Of a stretch of 64,000 nucleotides of DNA, positions 29,667 through 40,870 are shown one piece after another. Within the stretch, counting starts at the first letter, position 1. Every line of letters starts with the position of its first letter. The position numbers were made by a program, and so were the translations under genes. The stretch is from Leishmania infantum JPCM5 (taxonomy: Eukaryota; Euglenozoa; Kinetoplastea; Trypanosomatida; Trypanosomatidae), in assembly GCF_000002875.2 (NCBI RefSeq), contig NC_009410.2:496001-560000 (forward strand), given 5' to 3'. The notes under the pieces were generated by a model, which did no database searches, was not told the DNA's origin, and worked only from the letters and a program-made list of their open reading frames with translations.

Positions 29667-31505
29667 CGAAAATGCGCAAAACACGAGCTGCAGCAGAGGC
29701 AGGCCATAGAACTGCAAGGTTTAGGAAGTGCAGGGGAGGTGACGGAGAGGAGACGCACATGCGGCCAGAGGGGAGGAGGAAATGGGGGTGGTTGATTGTT
29801 TTTTTGCCCCCCCCCCTCCCCTTGGCCGCCGTCGCCTCTACGTTGTCCCGCGCGTCAAACGCGCACAGGCAGACGTGCATTGTCGTTCACGGTGTCCTCC
29901 GCTTTCTCCCTCTCACAGTCCTTCGCACGTACATATGTGTATATGCCGTGCTTGTTACATTGTCGTTTTCCAAGTCCACCACCCCCGCCGCCGCCACCCA
30001 CCGCCTGTCACCACCACCAATTCGTGATGGCTATTGGTGCTTCTATGGGTACTATGCTGTGCTGTTACTCCGTGGTTGTCTTGGCTGTTTGTTTCTCCCT
30101 TCTGTGCTTGTGCCTTGTCGACCGTGTCGCACGACAAGGGCGCCGCTCGCCTCACGATGAGGTCTGAACGAGTGAGACGGCGAGCTGGGCGGAAAGCTAA
30201 CGAAACGAGAGCACGGCGGACGCAGGCACACCGAGAGGGGGGAGGAGGAGGAGGGGCAAACAAAGTAGAAAAATGCTTTGCAGCCCATTACGGTGTCCAA
30301 CAAAGCATGCACGCACACACACGCAGTCGCTCTTCCCGACGTGGCAGCGGTTAGCCTGCTCTGGCGCGTCGCACATCGATCCTGGCTGCGCGCGCAGAGC
30401 CGCTTCTATCGACCCCTCTTCGGTTTAACGTCACCGAGGAGGTAGAACAAATGTGCGACACTTATGACGAGCGCTGTGGACCAAAGTTTTTTTTCCGAAA
30501 AAGGCGGGTCACCGCCGTTCCATGGTTGAGATGGTGCCGCAAGGCATCTGTGTGTGGGTGTTTGTAACTGAAGGAGGGAGCAAGTGCCGAGAAAGCAGCA
30601 GGTGATGTGTTCCGGGAGGGCGTGAGAAGGTCGGCGCTTCCGTCGTGCTTTTCTTCTTTCCTGCTGCTCGTGTGTACTCCGTGTTGCTTCTCCTTCCTTC
30701 TTTCTACCCTCTTCTGCTGTCGACGGCATCGCTCCATTTCGCGCGCCTCTCCCACCAAAATACAAAGGAAAATGGGATTAACAGCAGGCTCTGCTGTTTC
30801 TCCGCAGCGGTGGCGCGCGGATACACTCCCGTGCACGTCTGGGTACGTGACAGAGAGAGATCGCAGAAGGTGGTGTCACCGCCCGCCCTCTCCTCGAAGT
30901 ATTCCAACGATATGTATGACTATGTGCTTGTGTGTGTATATATATATGTGTGTGATAGCCAACGAACGAGCACGCTGGCACCGAGACATCGACGGCGTGC
31001 ATCTCACTATGCCTTTAGCACCAGATCTCTTCATGTATCTCTCTGTGTCGTCTTTGACATCTGCTGGCCTTTCCTTCCTCCCCTTCAACGCTGATGATGC
31101 CACTTACTCGTAACCGCTTTTCGTGATCACACGCACACACACACACACACACGTTGCCCAATTCACCTCCTCGGCGCATCCTACTGTCCGTAACGTCAGG
31201 AGTCCAGCGCGTCACAGATACCACACATAAACTCTCTTTCTCTCTCTGCAAAATCACTTCGCGGTGTCTTTCATCGGTCCGACCGTTCCCACTTCTACCT
31301 GCGTCGCCTCCCTGTCACTCTTGCGCACTCATCTCATCAGCGAGCGTGGACTTCTTCTTTTCGCCTTGCTGCATTTGGTTTTGGCGCGCGCCTCTGTGAC
31401 TGCTCCCTCTCATCACACCATACTTCTCTGTGCGCGCCCCCCCCTCCACCCCGCCGAAGCTCCACCTCAGACCTGAGCAAACGTTATGCACACGCACAAG
31501 CTTGT
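29667..31505. other. 1.8-kb spacer, no gene seen
   Basis: The stretch contains pyrimidine tracts, a YR-alternating island near 30932-30955, an (AC)n run near 31133-31153, and a C-rich tract before the next gene. No protein-like frame was found. Confidence 0.6.
31431..31470 (+). promoter_or_regulatory. Predicted trans-splice acceptor for gene at 31506
   Basis: A C-rich tract (31437-31454) followed by CTCCACCTCAG puts the AG at 31469-31470. A second AG follows at 31476-31477. Either one would leave the out-of-frame ATG at 31486 inside the mRNA leader. Confidence 0.45.
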
Positions 31506-31973
31506 ATGCACAAACCAAGGCTACCTGCGAGAGCGGCGTCTTTGGCTCACCTCCTGCTCGCCTTTGTCGTCGTTGGTGCTCTCTCTGTCCTTCTCTGTTG
31601 CGCGTCCGCCGACGCCCTTCGTGTAAGAGTCCCACACGCAACCATCGCAGGTCACCCAATGCCGCCGAGTGGGCAGGAGGACCAGCAGGCGGTGAGTGAG
31701 CCAAAGCCGGTGTCTCCCAGTGACCTCGAGCGCATGAGGGCCGAGAGCAACGAGATCTGGCGCAACCGCCCCCGTGCGATCCCGAGAGAAAGCGATGGAG
31801 CTTTTAAGCTTGCGGAGCAGCGCGTGTGTCGACTTCCGAACGGAGGTGTTTCAGCTGGCGTCCTTGAGCAACTCCAGCGTAACCGTGCGCAACGCGAAGC
31901 CGAGAAAAGAGAAAAGGAGGAGCGTGAGAGGAAGGCAGAGGAACAGCAGCGCGAGCAGAACAAAGAGCTGTAG
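31506..31973 (+). CDS. Small secretory or membrane protein with charged C-terminal helix, unknown
   Basis: The product has 155 residues. Residues about 12-37 (SLAHLLLAFVVVGALSVLLC) form a signal peptide or signal anchor after a basic start (MHKPRLPAR). The middle contains LERMRAESNEIWRNRPRAIP, and the last 35 residues are a Glu/Arg/Lys-rich helix that is probably coiled. Similar charged tails occur in many unrelated proteins, so no family is named. An upstream ATG at 31486, in another frame, opens a 46-codon reading frame overlapping this start, which could lower translation. The hydrophobic N-terminus favours 31506 over later in-frame ATGs. Confidence 0.65.
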   Translation: MHKPRLPARAASLAHLLLAFVVVGALSVLLCCASADALRVRVPHATIAGHPMPPSGQEDQQAVSEPKPVSPSDLERMRAESNEIWRNRPRAIPRESDGAFKLAEQRVCRLPNGGVSAGVLEQLQRNRAQREAEKREKEERERKAEEQQREQNKEL

Positions 31974-33722
31974 CGAAACAAAAATGTGCTCATGGGGTCG
32001 GCAGAGGACGCCTTGGCAGCATAAGCGGCAACAGCGGCACTATAAAAGCCAGATCGGAACCCGAGGGACACCTTTCACTGTGGCCCACTTCCTTGAGCAC
32101 TGCCACCCAGTCCGCTGTGTGTCGGTGTATGGGCTCTCTCCCTCTTGTACACTGCGGACGTTCTCCCTCGTGGCTTCATCTGTACAAAATGGTTGGCGCT
32201 CGTTTTCTTCTTTTACTTTGTCCCTTCCCGTGTGCACGCGCTCTTTCTCTATCTTCTGTTACCCGCAAGTACATGAGTGTGCGTAGTCGAATGTGCGCAT
32301 GATATCGGCTGGCCGTGTTGACGTACAGAGGCACGACGGCACGATATCGGTAATGAGGGGGTAGCACGGGACGACGGCAAGAGAGAAGTAAGTGGTGACC
32401 GCGGCTTCCCCCCTGCTCCCGCAAGCTCTCTCTCTTTTCCTTCGTCTTGTTCTTCCAAGTCCTGTTACCCACCCCACCCACACACACACACACATACTCG
32501 CTCGCTCGCTCTCTCGTTGGCGTCGCTCTCATCATTCATTTATTTGCTTTTTCCTGTCTATCATTCTACCCTTTTCTATTTGTTTTTGATGGTTCATGTC
32601 GCACTCCCTCGTTCAGCTCATTGGGACACACTTGCACACGCACACACAACCACACACGCATTCTACACCTTGTTGTGCTCCATTGTTTTCCCCCTTTTAT
32701 TAGTGTCCTCCGCCTCTTTATGTTCTAGGATGCTCCCTCGACAAGCCGCGCACATGAGCTCTACTCATCCGAGCGTTGTCCACCGCCATGATCCCCTCCC
32801 CCACACGCACGCGCACACGTCTGCCCAGCCCCTCCATCTCTCTCTCGGGCAGCTCGCTTCGTTTCGTTTCTTCGCGCTGCTTTACTTTTCGCCTGTATTC
32901 GGCCTCTCCCCCTCACTCCTCCTTCCCTCTCCGTGCACCCTTGTATAAGCAAATGTGTATCGATCTACATCTATACATGTGTGTGTGTGTGTGTGTGCGT
33001 GTGCGTGTGCGCCAGTCAGCGTGTTTCGGAGTTGAGGAAGACGGAACGAAAGAAAAAAAAAAACACCCATCGGATGGCTCAAACCACGCATACACACAGA
33101 CACACCAAACATAGGGGCGCGGGATTGCAGGGAGCGGCACACTCCGCAAACGGCGCGGTTACACGGGCAGGGGAGATCAAAGAGGATTCGCACCTCCCTT
33201 CCGCCCTCCCCCCTCCTCGTCGCCCCCCCCCTTCGTACTTGGTCTCTTCACTTCCACCATATGCAAAGGGTTCAGTGGCTAAGGGTACGCGCTCATGAAA
33301 CCCTCCCACGCGTTATGCACTGCACCCACGTGCCGTGTAAACGCGCGCCCTGAGTATCTTCTCTCCCCTGTGCGGAGGCAGGGCGCATACACTCCTGATT
33401 TACTCTACCGACCCCCTCCTCTTCTCCCCTTCTCCTTCCTCACACCTACGATCCATACACGCACCAATAAATCCTTTCGGCACTCACGGCACTCTGGAGC
33501 TTAGTGTCGCAAGTATCACCTTCCCTGTGTGCGCCGCCCTCTCTCTCCTCCCTATCTTTCCTTCCTGCTCTTGCAACGTGCGCATCAAACACCCCGTGAA
33601 CACGAGAAGCGATTGCCCCTGAGTCTTTGTGTGTATGTGTGCGCGTGTCTTTCTGCGTCCCTGCTCCTCATCATCTTACCCCCTCCCCGCTTACACCGCC
33701 GTCATCGTCGTTGTCGCATCAC

Positions 33723-33728
<6 letters not shown>

Positions 33729-33761
<33 letters not shown>
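33729..33761 (+). repeat. (TG)n microsatellite
   Basis: About sixteen TG units without interruption, the longest pure dinucleotide run in the window together with the one at 7697. Confidence 0.9.
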
Positions 33762-33762
<1 letters not shown>

Positions 33763-34647
33763 TGTGCGTCTTCTTTTAGTTTTGTTTGTGTGTCCACTCT
33801 ATACAGACTCCTCTCGAGATAACACGTGTATGTATGTGTATGTGTGTGTGTGTGTGAATCTGCTCTCATTCACCACCATACCAATCATCACATCTGCCGC
33901 TATCGGTTTGGTCTCCCTCCCTCGCTCTGCCCAGTTTTGCCTTTTCTGCGTGTTTTTCATGTTTTACTTGTAGTGGGAGATAGAAGGGCCTGTTCGTGCG
34001 TGCGTGTATTGGCGTTTGTGCGTCACCCAAGAAGTGCCATAGAATCTCGCCCAACCATCGGCACACGCAGAACGAAGAAAAAAGAGAACAGACGTGTACG
34101 TGTTGAGAAAAGTGGTTCAACCCTAGTCAGCGATACGTCACTTGCTCCTCATCGCCTCCTCTCATCTCCCCCTCCCCCCTCCTCTTCGCTGCTTTCTTGC
34201 GCGATTCATCGTGTGTACCTTTACTTGACCATCATTGTGTCTCTCCTTCTTTCTGTTTGGTTATTCGGTGGTAGGTGCTGCTTTAATCTTTTTTCTTGTC
34301 TTAGTGTGCGTGCGTGCGTGCGTACATCCAAAGACTAAGGCACGTCTGTGTATAGGCTTTTTAGGCTTATATATCTGTATATTTGTTGATTAGCTGCCTT
34401 GTTGCTGTGCGTCTTACGGCTGCCGCCCTCTCTCCTCCCTCCCTCCCCACCCTATCCGCTTGTCTGGAGCGCTTCTTCGCGTTGTGCTTATCTTTCTGTA
34501 TTTTTCATTCGTCTAATTCTTCGGTCTATTCCTTTCTTTATCGCCCTGCGCCGTTTGCCACGTCGCTTCGGGCAGGGAGACATCAACGCAAATTAAAGGA
34601 GAGGACGTTGGAGAGGTAGAGAGGCACGTATTCACACGCGCGCACAG

Positions 34648-34699
34648 CACGTTTTTCTTTTTTTTTCGCTTTTTTTGTCTCATCGCCTCTTGCGTCAAG
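34648..34699 (+). promoter_or_regulatory. Predicted trans-splice acceptor for gene at 34804
   Basis: Two poly-T runs and a C/T tract end in GCGTCAAG, with the AG at 34698-34699. The first ATG afterwards is 34804. Confidence 0.5.
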
Positions 34700-34803
34700 G
34701 AATCGCATTCTTCAAGGACGCTTGGGGGCGCGCATAAGCGTAACGCTGATCAGTGTTGAGTAGCCGAAGCAGCTGAACGCCCCTAAATAAAAAAAGAGAA
34801 AGA

Positions 34804-35214
34804 ATGGGAAGCAAACCGAGCAAGCGCACTGACAAGAAGAGCGTCGTCGCCCCGGCGAGTCGTAGTCCGAACTGTACCTCGGATCGCGGTGCGCTGCGCA
34901 CCTTCGATGTGGGCTCTGATGACGTCATCGGGGGTCCTCGCGCCTCCAACTCCGTGAACGAGCGGCAGTCACCTGAGCGCCGCGGCTTCAACAACCCTAT
35001 GCCAGCTCGTTCAGGCGGGAGCATTGATCGTGCGCTAACGCGTCAGACACGCATGTTGGGGGCCGAAGACCCGGACGGCGCTCACGAAGACCTCGATGAA
35101 CGCCCGTTCCACCAGGAGAAGGTGAACCGGGTGCCAACCAAGGCACTGTTGAAGCCGCCGAAGAACCCGGAATCGATGATCGCGGATCCCGACGAGGACC
35201 AAGAGCTCTACTGA
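34804..35214 (+). CDS. Small predicted N-myristoylated protein, unknown function
   Basis: The product has 136 residues and opens MGSKPSKRTDKK. Gly2, Ser6 and the following basic residues fit an N-myristoylation plus polybasic membrane-binding signal. The rest is hydrophilic, Pro/Ser/Asp-rich and probably disordered, ending in an acidic segment IADPDEDQELY. There is no cysteine near the start, so the basic patch rather than palmitate would be the second membrane anchor. No domain was recognised. The clean acceptor upstream and the high GC third positions support a real gene despite the short length. Confidence 0.7.
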   Translation: MGSKPSKRTDKKSVVAPASRSPNCTSDRGALRTFDVGSDDVIGGPRASNSVNERQSPERRGFNNPMPARSGGSIDRALTRQTRMLGAEDPDGAHEDLDERPFHQEKVNRVPTKALLKPPKNPESMIADPDEDQELY

Positions 35215-36311
35215 GAAGGGTCGTGCTAGTTAGAGCACGGAATAAACAAGTGTTGCGAGAATCGGTATGTTTGTGTGCATCTTTATCTGCTCACGCGTCC
35301 TTTTCTCTCTCGTTTCTGCCTCTGCCTTTTTGATTGTGGTGTGAGTTGCTGTATCCTGTCTATGTATTCCATTCGGCCCTGTTCTTCTTTTTCCTTTCTG
35401 GCTTTGCCCCCCCTCCCCCTTCTTCCCCATCTGCTTGGCTATCACATACATATGCACACACATACACCCCTTACACGTATGTATGTGTGTGTAGAGCGGA
35501 AGATGTGGCTGTGGTACCCCTCTGTCTCGGTCTGATCATTACCGCAGCAAACACTGCAGCAACAGCGCTCATACCGCTCCGCGCAGGTACGTGTGTGGAC
35601 AGACGCATAGGCAGAAAACGAGCTGTAGTCGAGCATGTGTGCATCGTAAAAGCAACAAAAAAAAGAAGAAACAGAGGCGAACAAGATGTATCCTCTGGTT
35701 TCAGCCTCAACAGCGAATGTGTAACACACGCTTTAATGCGCATGTAAGGGCACACAAACTCGTCAATGTTGCGTCATAATATCTCCTTTATTTTTGTTCT
35801 CTTCGGTATGCGAAAGGACATCCTCACCCCTTCCCCTCCCCAATACAATCCTGCTGGTGTCGTATGATCTGTGTTTGTGTGTGGATTTGCGGCGACTTTC
35901 ATCTGACACGATTCTGTGCGTCCGCGTGTGGAAGGTGAGGCTCGTTGTTGGTGGATCTTGTCGGCTTGTGATCGCTGTCCTCGTTTTAGTGATTCTCTCC
36001 CTCCACCACGACCACCACCCCAACACACACACACACAAGCACAAGCACACACACCTTTGGGATCCGACTTTTCCTTTTCGCCTCATCTTACCTTTTTTGT
36101 CTTCTCTTGTCATTCCCTCTCTTCCTTCTCTTTACCTTCATGTCTCTCTTATCTTGAGCGCGCGCGCTTGCTGTGTTTCCGGCATTCTGTGTATCTGTTT
36201 TGCCTGCCACCTCGCAGACCACCACCACCACCTCATCACCATCACCGCCGACATCCTTCCCGTTATATATTTGTGTACGTCTGTGTGTCTGTGTGTGTAT
36301 GTGCGTTTGCC

Positions 36312-36930
36312 CACTGCGCGTTGGGCTCTCTGTTGTTTGAGCCATCTCGCTCACCTCTCTCTTGTTCCAGCGAACCTCTTTTCTTGTTTTTTTGGTTGTT
36401 TATGTTTTTTTTTCTCATTCTCCTTTCTCCCTCTCGAGGAGGAGAGAGGCCTCACTGTGGGTGGGGAAGCCGAGCAGCCTCCTCCCCCCTCCCTCCCTAT
36501 CCCAGCCACTGCCGAACCACCCCTGGTGGTGACAGGGCCAGGGTGCCTAGGACGTGGGGAGGTCAGTGCGATGCAGTGGCACGGATGCCGGCGGCCAATC
36601 CCTGGACGGCGTGGCGCCGGTGCGACCCGCGACCGTGAGCGTGCTTGCGCCATCCATGCGATGGGCAAGGCGTCAGCGTGATACCAACGCGTCTCGCTCG
36701 GCCCTCGCACTGCCTGCTGCTGGGGAGGCTGAGTGCCACCCTGCGAGGCGGGTGGGTGGGTAGAGTTTGGGTCAGGGGCCGTGCACAGATGACTGTGTCG
36801 GCGCACTGCTGTGATGCGTGTCTGCGGCTGCGTTGCACCGCGCGCTGGGTGCCTGTGGCAGACCCGGTAGAGCGGAGCTTAGCGCATGTTGTGTGGCGCA
36901 GGAATGGACACGTGGAAGCAAAACGCAAAA
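36312..36930 (+). mobile_element. SIDER-like short retroposon, copy C, with 5' extension
   Basis: The core begins at 36453 and is the same as copies A, B and D except for one missing C and a G-to-A near its end. It is preceded by a 141-bp segment (36312-36452) shared only with copy D, which starts CACTGCGCGTTGGGC and contains CTCTTGTTCCAG. The tail reads GGACACGTGGAAGCAAAACG and stays A-rich. Confidence 0.6.
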
Positions 36931-37242
36931 TGGTTTATAATGTGCGGACATGTGCGCGTTCGCTTCCGCCGGACCCCTTTTTTTTGCCGGTGCATGTGCA
37001 CACGCAGAGGCATGCGGACGCGCCGGCGGCAAAGTCTGAGACGTGCCAGGGCACCACACTATTATGTGATTCCCCCTTGTGATTTATGCGCGTGTGCGTG
37101 GGTGTGGGGGTGCGCGTGCCCGACTCCTCCTCACTCTGCCGCTCCTCCTCGTTGCTACATTGCTCGCTCTCTTCGGACCTTCCGTTTTGTTTTGCTCCTG
37201 CCTTCCTTGCATGGGCTCCCGTCCTCTGCGTCCGCGTGTTCC

Positions 37243-37863
37243 CACTGCACGTTGGGCTCTCTGTTGTTTGAGCCATCTCGCTCACCTCTCTCTTGTTCCA
37301 GCGAACCTCTTTTCTTGTTTTTTTGGTTGTTTATGTTTTTTTTTTCTCATTCTCCTTTCTCCCTCTCGAGGAGGAGAGAGGCCTCACTGTGGGTGGGGAA
37401 GCCGAGCAGCCTCCTCCCCCCTCCCTCCCTATCCCAGCCACTGCCGAACCACCCCCTGGTGGTGACAGGGCCAGGGTGCCTAGGACGTGGGGAGGTCAGT
37501 GCGATGCAGTGGCACGGATGCCGGCGGCCAATCCCTGGACGGCGTGGCGCCGGTGCGACCCGCGACCGTGAGCGTGCTTGCGCCATCCATGCGATGGGCA
37601 AGGCGTCAGCGTGATACCAACGCGTCTCGCTCGGCCCTCGCACTGCCTGCTGCTGGGGAGGCTGAGTGCCACCCTGCGAGGCGGGTGGGTGGGTAGAGTT
37701 TGGGTCAGGGGCCGTGCACAGATGACTGTGTCGGCGCACTGCTGTGATGCGTGTCTGCGGCTGCGTTGCACCGCGCGCTGGGTGCCTGTGGCAGGCCCGG
37801 TAGAGTGGAGCTTAGCGCATGTTGTGTGGCGCAGGAATGGACACGGAAACAAAAAGGGAAAAA
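37243..37863 (+). mobile_element. SIDER-like short retroposon, copy D, with 5' extension
   Basis: This copy lies about 931 bp downstream of copy C in the same orientation and shares both the 5' extension (one substitution and one extra T) and the core. Its core 37385-37799 matches copy A with one change over 415 bp. The tail GGAAACAAAAAGGGAAAAAC is A-rich. Confidence 0.62.
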
Positions 37864-40824
37864 CGGCAGCACTGCTGTTTGTCATCCTTCGTTTCCAGTC
37901 TGATTATGGTCGGCCTTCCCCGCCACGTCGGTGCGCGTTCCCATCCTGCTACTCGCTGAAACAGTCTCTTTTGTTATTCTTATCACTGCGCCCTTCCTTT
38001 ACGTGTGTGTGCATCTCTGCCATCTCGTGTTTGCCCTCTTTTTTTGACTCGTGGCGTGCTGGTGAAAGAAACGCTCGGCTTTTGTGGGAAACTGGAGGAG
38101 GAGGGGTTTCCAGCCGTGGCTGGTGGCGGCTTCACGCACGCATCCCTTTCATCTGTGCTGAATCGCCCATGTACTGCACTCTTTTCCCCTCCCTCACGCC
38201 CCCCCCCTTTGCCCTCTTCATCCGCTGGATGTTTTCGCGTCATTTTTATTTTCTTTGATTGGATAAGGTCACTGGACGCTGTTGATTTCGTCTTCTTTGC
38301 CCCCTCCCCATCGTATTTCTCTGTCTACCGCTATCGTGTCCATGTGTACGCGTGGTCTGTTTCTTTGTGCTCTTGTTCTGCTTCGGGTGACTGGCAGATA
38401 CATCAGCCGAAATGCTTATTATCATGGCTCGTGTTGTCTTAGGCACTTCCCCCTCTCTGTATCCCCAGCTCTCAATCACCTTCTTCGGCCCCCTACTCCA
38501 CCCCACCCCACCCCCAGCTCGTCCCTCGAATTCGACCGCGGCGTGCACAGTCATCTTTTTTCCTCTGTCTGCTTCCCTCTGTGTGTGAGTGTGTGTCCAT
38601 CTCTGCGATGGTCGATGTTCAAGGCAGCCATGATGCTGGTTGCTCACCGCGATGAGATACAAAAACAATGCAAGCAACCGTCAAGGGGAAGCATAGGCAC
38701 CCTTGTCAAGAGAGAGATGTGGACTGGTGCGGTCTCCAGCGGTTCACAAAAAAAAAATTACGTATATGGCGACAGTGCGAGATGATTGTAATGGAAAAAG
38801 AGAGAGGGGGGAGGGCGGCTGGTCGAGAGGCGAGGAAAGAGAGGAGAAGCGGCCGGCACTTGTGCTGCGGGTGTTCCAGGCGACATCTTCACTGGACCTC
38901 TCAGCTGTGTCTCTTCTTCCCTCTGGTGTGCACACACGCTGGTTCGCCGGTCGCTGTTGCACGCACGCTTCCCGCCTTGTCTGTCTGTGGGCGTGTATGT
39001 GTGTGTGTGGCAGCACCTTTCTCTCTCCCCAACTCCTGCGCGACGCCGCTAGTTTGTCCACCACTCCCGCACTTTCTGTGAGCTCGTGATGTACACATAT
39101 GCATCAATTCACTTTGCCCCCCCCCCCTAACGCATCCCTCTTCAGCCTTTTCTCTGTCGCCGCTCACCTTCCGCGTGCACGCACATGCACACAAGCATGC
39201 ATGCATGCTGCATGCGCTTCCTTCCCTTGCACCCATGATTCGTGCTTCACTCTCGCCCCTCCCCCCGTCCCATCCCTTCCCTCTTGTGTTCTTTATTGCC
39301 CTCCTCCTTTCTTTCTGCCAGGACCAGCAACGGCAGGAAGATACATACGTACACACATACATGTAAGGATAGAAACGTTTCCATCGCCTACTTCGACTCT
39401 CCCTGCCTCTCTTCTTCCGTCCTCCCTCCCTTCGCCGCCTGGGCCCCGTGCGATCACACGCACACACATACACAAACACACACGCAGGAAAGGCGAAAGG
39501 AAAAGAGAAAAGCGCAGACGCACTCACCCATACACGCAGTGTCACACGGAAAGGGTGGGAACGCACAGGAGCGGCAAGTAATCGAAATACAAAAGCGAAA
39601 AAGGACATTGGAAACGGTGAAAGAGAAGAGAAGCACCGAGTGCATCCTTGTAAGCCTCACCGCTCGTGCGTCTCTCCTCCTCTCCCGCCCTGTAGGGCGC
39701 GCCGCCCCGCCGTTTCTTCGATTCTGTGCACATCACTCAGCGGCAAGCACAAGCGCAAACGCGAAGAACAAAAACGAGGGAGGAAGACGACGCACTCCTT
39801 GATCGTTCAAAGCACGTCTTATCGGTGTGTCTGCGGGCGTGCTGCCTGCTTTCTCTTCGTCCTCTTCTGCTCTTTCTTGTTTTTTTTTCTCGTAGCGGCC
39901 GGCCGGCCGGCAGGCAGGCAGGAGGGCAGGTGGGGAGGGGGTGAGAGCCCGTCTTGCTTAGCGGCAGGCCGTTTTTTTTTTTTCGCTTGCCATGCTCTCC
40001 AGTGTCGAAGTGCGCCCTTTCTGTTCTGCTGTGTGTCTCGTATGAGCCCCTGCTTCCATCACCCACCACCACCCGCCATCATCATCATCCCCCTCTCCCT
40101 TCCCCTTCCCCTCCCTCCTTTCCCTCTCCGCCTCCGGTGTGTTTCTGCCTCCTCTCTTTTTGGAGGTTTTCTCCCTCGTCCTCGTGTGGCCTTCTGTCTT
40201 GTTTATATTGGTGGTGCTTGTGCCTGGCCCCCTCCCCTCTCCCTCTGTTAGCATTTCTGTGAGCAACCGCTCGACTTTGGTTGTGTTCCTTTTTTCTGCT
40301 TGAGTATCAGTCTTTGTGTGAGTGTCAACACGGATAAACATCAATACATAAATATATACACATCCGCCTTCTCTTTGTCCACCACCACCCCTCTTCCATC
40401 CTCTTTTGGTCGAGCGCTGCCTTCTCGCTCATCTCCATCGCATATACACCTGCAGACATACACACACACACACACATACATACACACGCCGACGCGTATC
40501 TACACGGCAACCCTCATCCTCCTATAAGCCACCCCTCACTATTCCTCTTGGCGATTGTCAGTCTTTATCACCTCTCCACCGTTACTCAGACGGCTCTTTC
40601 CGTGATTTTTGCTTTCTTTTCGTTGTCTTCTGTGCTGGTTTTGCCCCGTGCTGTCTCGCCAACACGCCTCGGCAGTACGGGTGGGCATCACCTGGCGCTA
40701 ATACATCAATTCTGCCGCCGTGCTAGCTCGGGCTTCTGTTCCTTCGTTTTCTTCTTCTCTTGGTCTCTCGTGTGTGTGTGTGTGTGTGTGTGCATCTGGT
40801 TTTTTTTGGGGGGAGAGGGTTCTG

Positions 40825-40849
40825 AGCCGACCTTCTTTTCTCTTGGCAG
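40825..40849 (+). promoter_or_regulatory. Predicted trans-splice acceptor for gene at 40871
   Basis: The tract CCTTCTTTTCTCTTGGCAG places the AG at 40848-40849, 22 bases before the ATG. Confidence 0.5.
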
Positions 40850-40870
40850 CGTCTCCGCCCCTCGTCCGTC

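Larger units (their letters stand above)
31974..34803. other. 2.8-kb spacer with simple repeats
   Basis: No gene is supported. It contains pyrimidine tracts, a CA run near 32480-32493, (TG)n at 32980-33000 and 33729-33761, and a T-rich tract at 34648-34680 before the next gene. Confidence 0.6.
35215..40870. other. 5.7-kb spacer with two tandem retroposon copies
   Basis: This is the longest gene-free stretch in the window. It holds retroposon copies C and D (36312-36930 and 37243-37863), T- and C-rich tracts, CA runs near 36021-36050 and 39460-39484, and a (TG)n run near 40770-40793. Frames such as 35794-36681 and 36886-37614 simply read through the retroposons and pyrimidine tracts. Confidence 0.6.

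Noticed and set aside
35222..35241. Short inverted repeat after the stop of the gene at 34804, considered as a terminator
   Set aside because: A six-base stem (CGTGCT/AGCACG) is weak, and intrinsic terminators do not apply to trypanosomatid polycistronic transcription.
35794..36681. 295-residue plus-strand frame
   Set aside because: It reads pyrimidine tracts (Leu/Ser/Cys-rich) into retroposon copy C; no protein-like composition.
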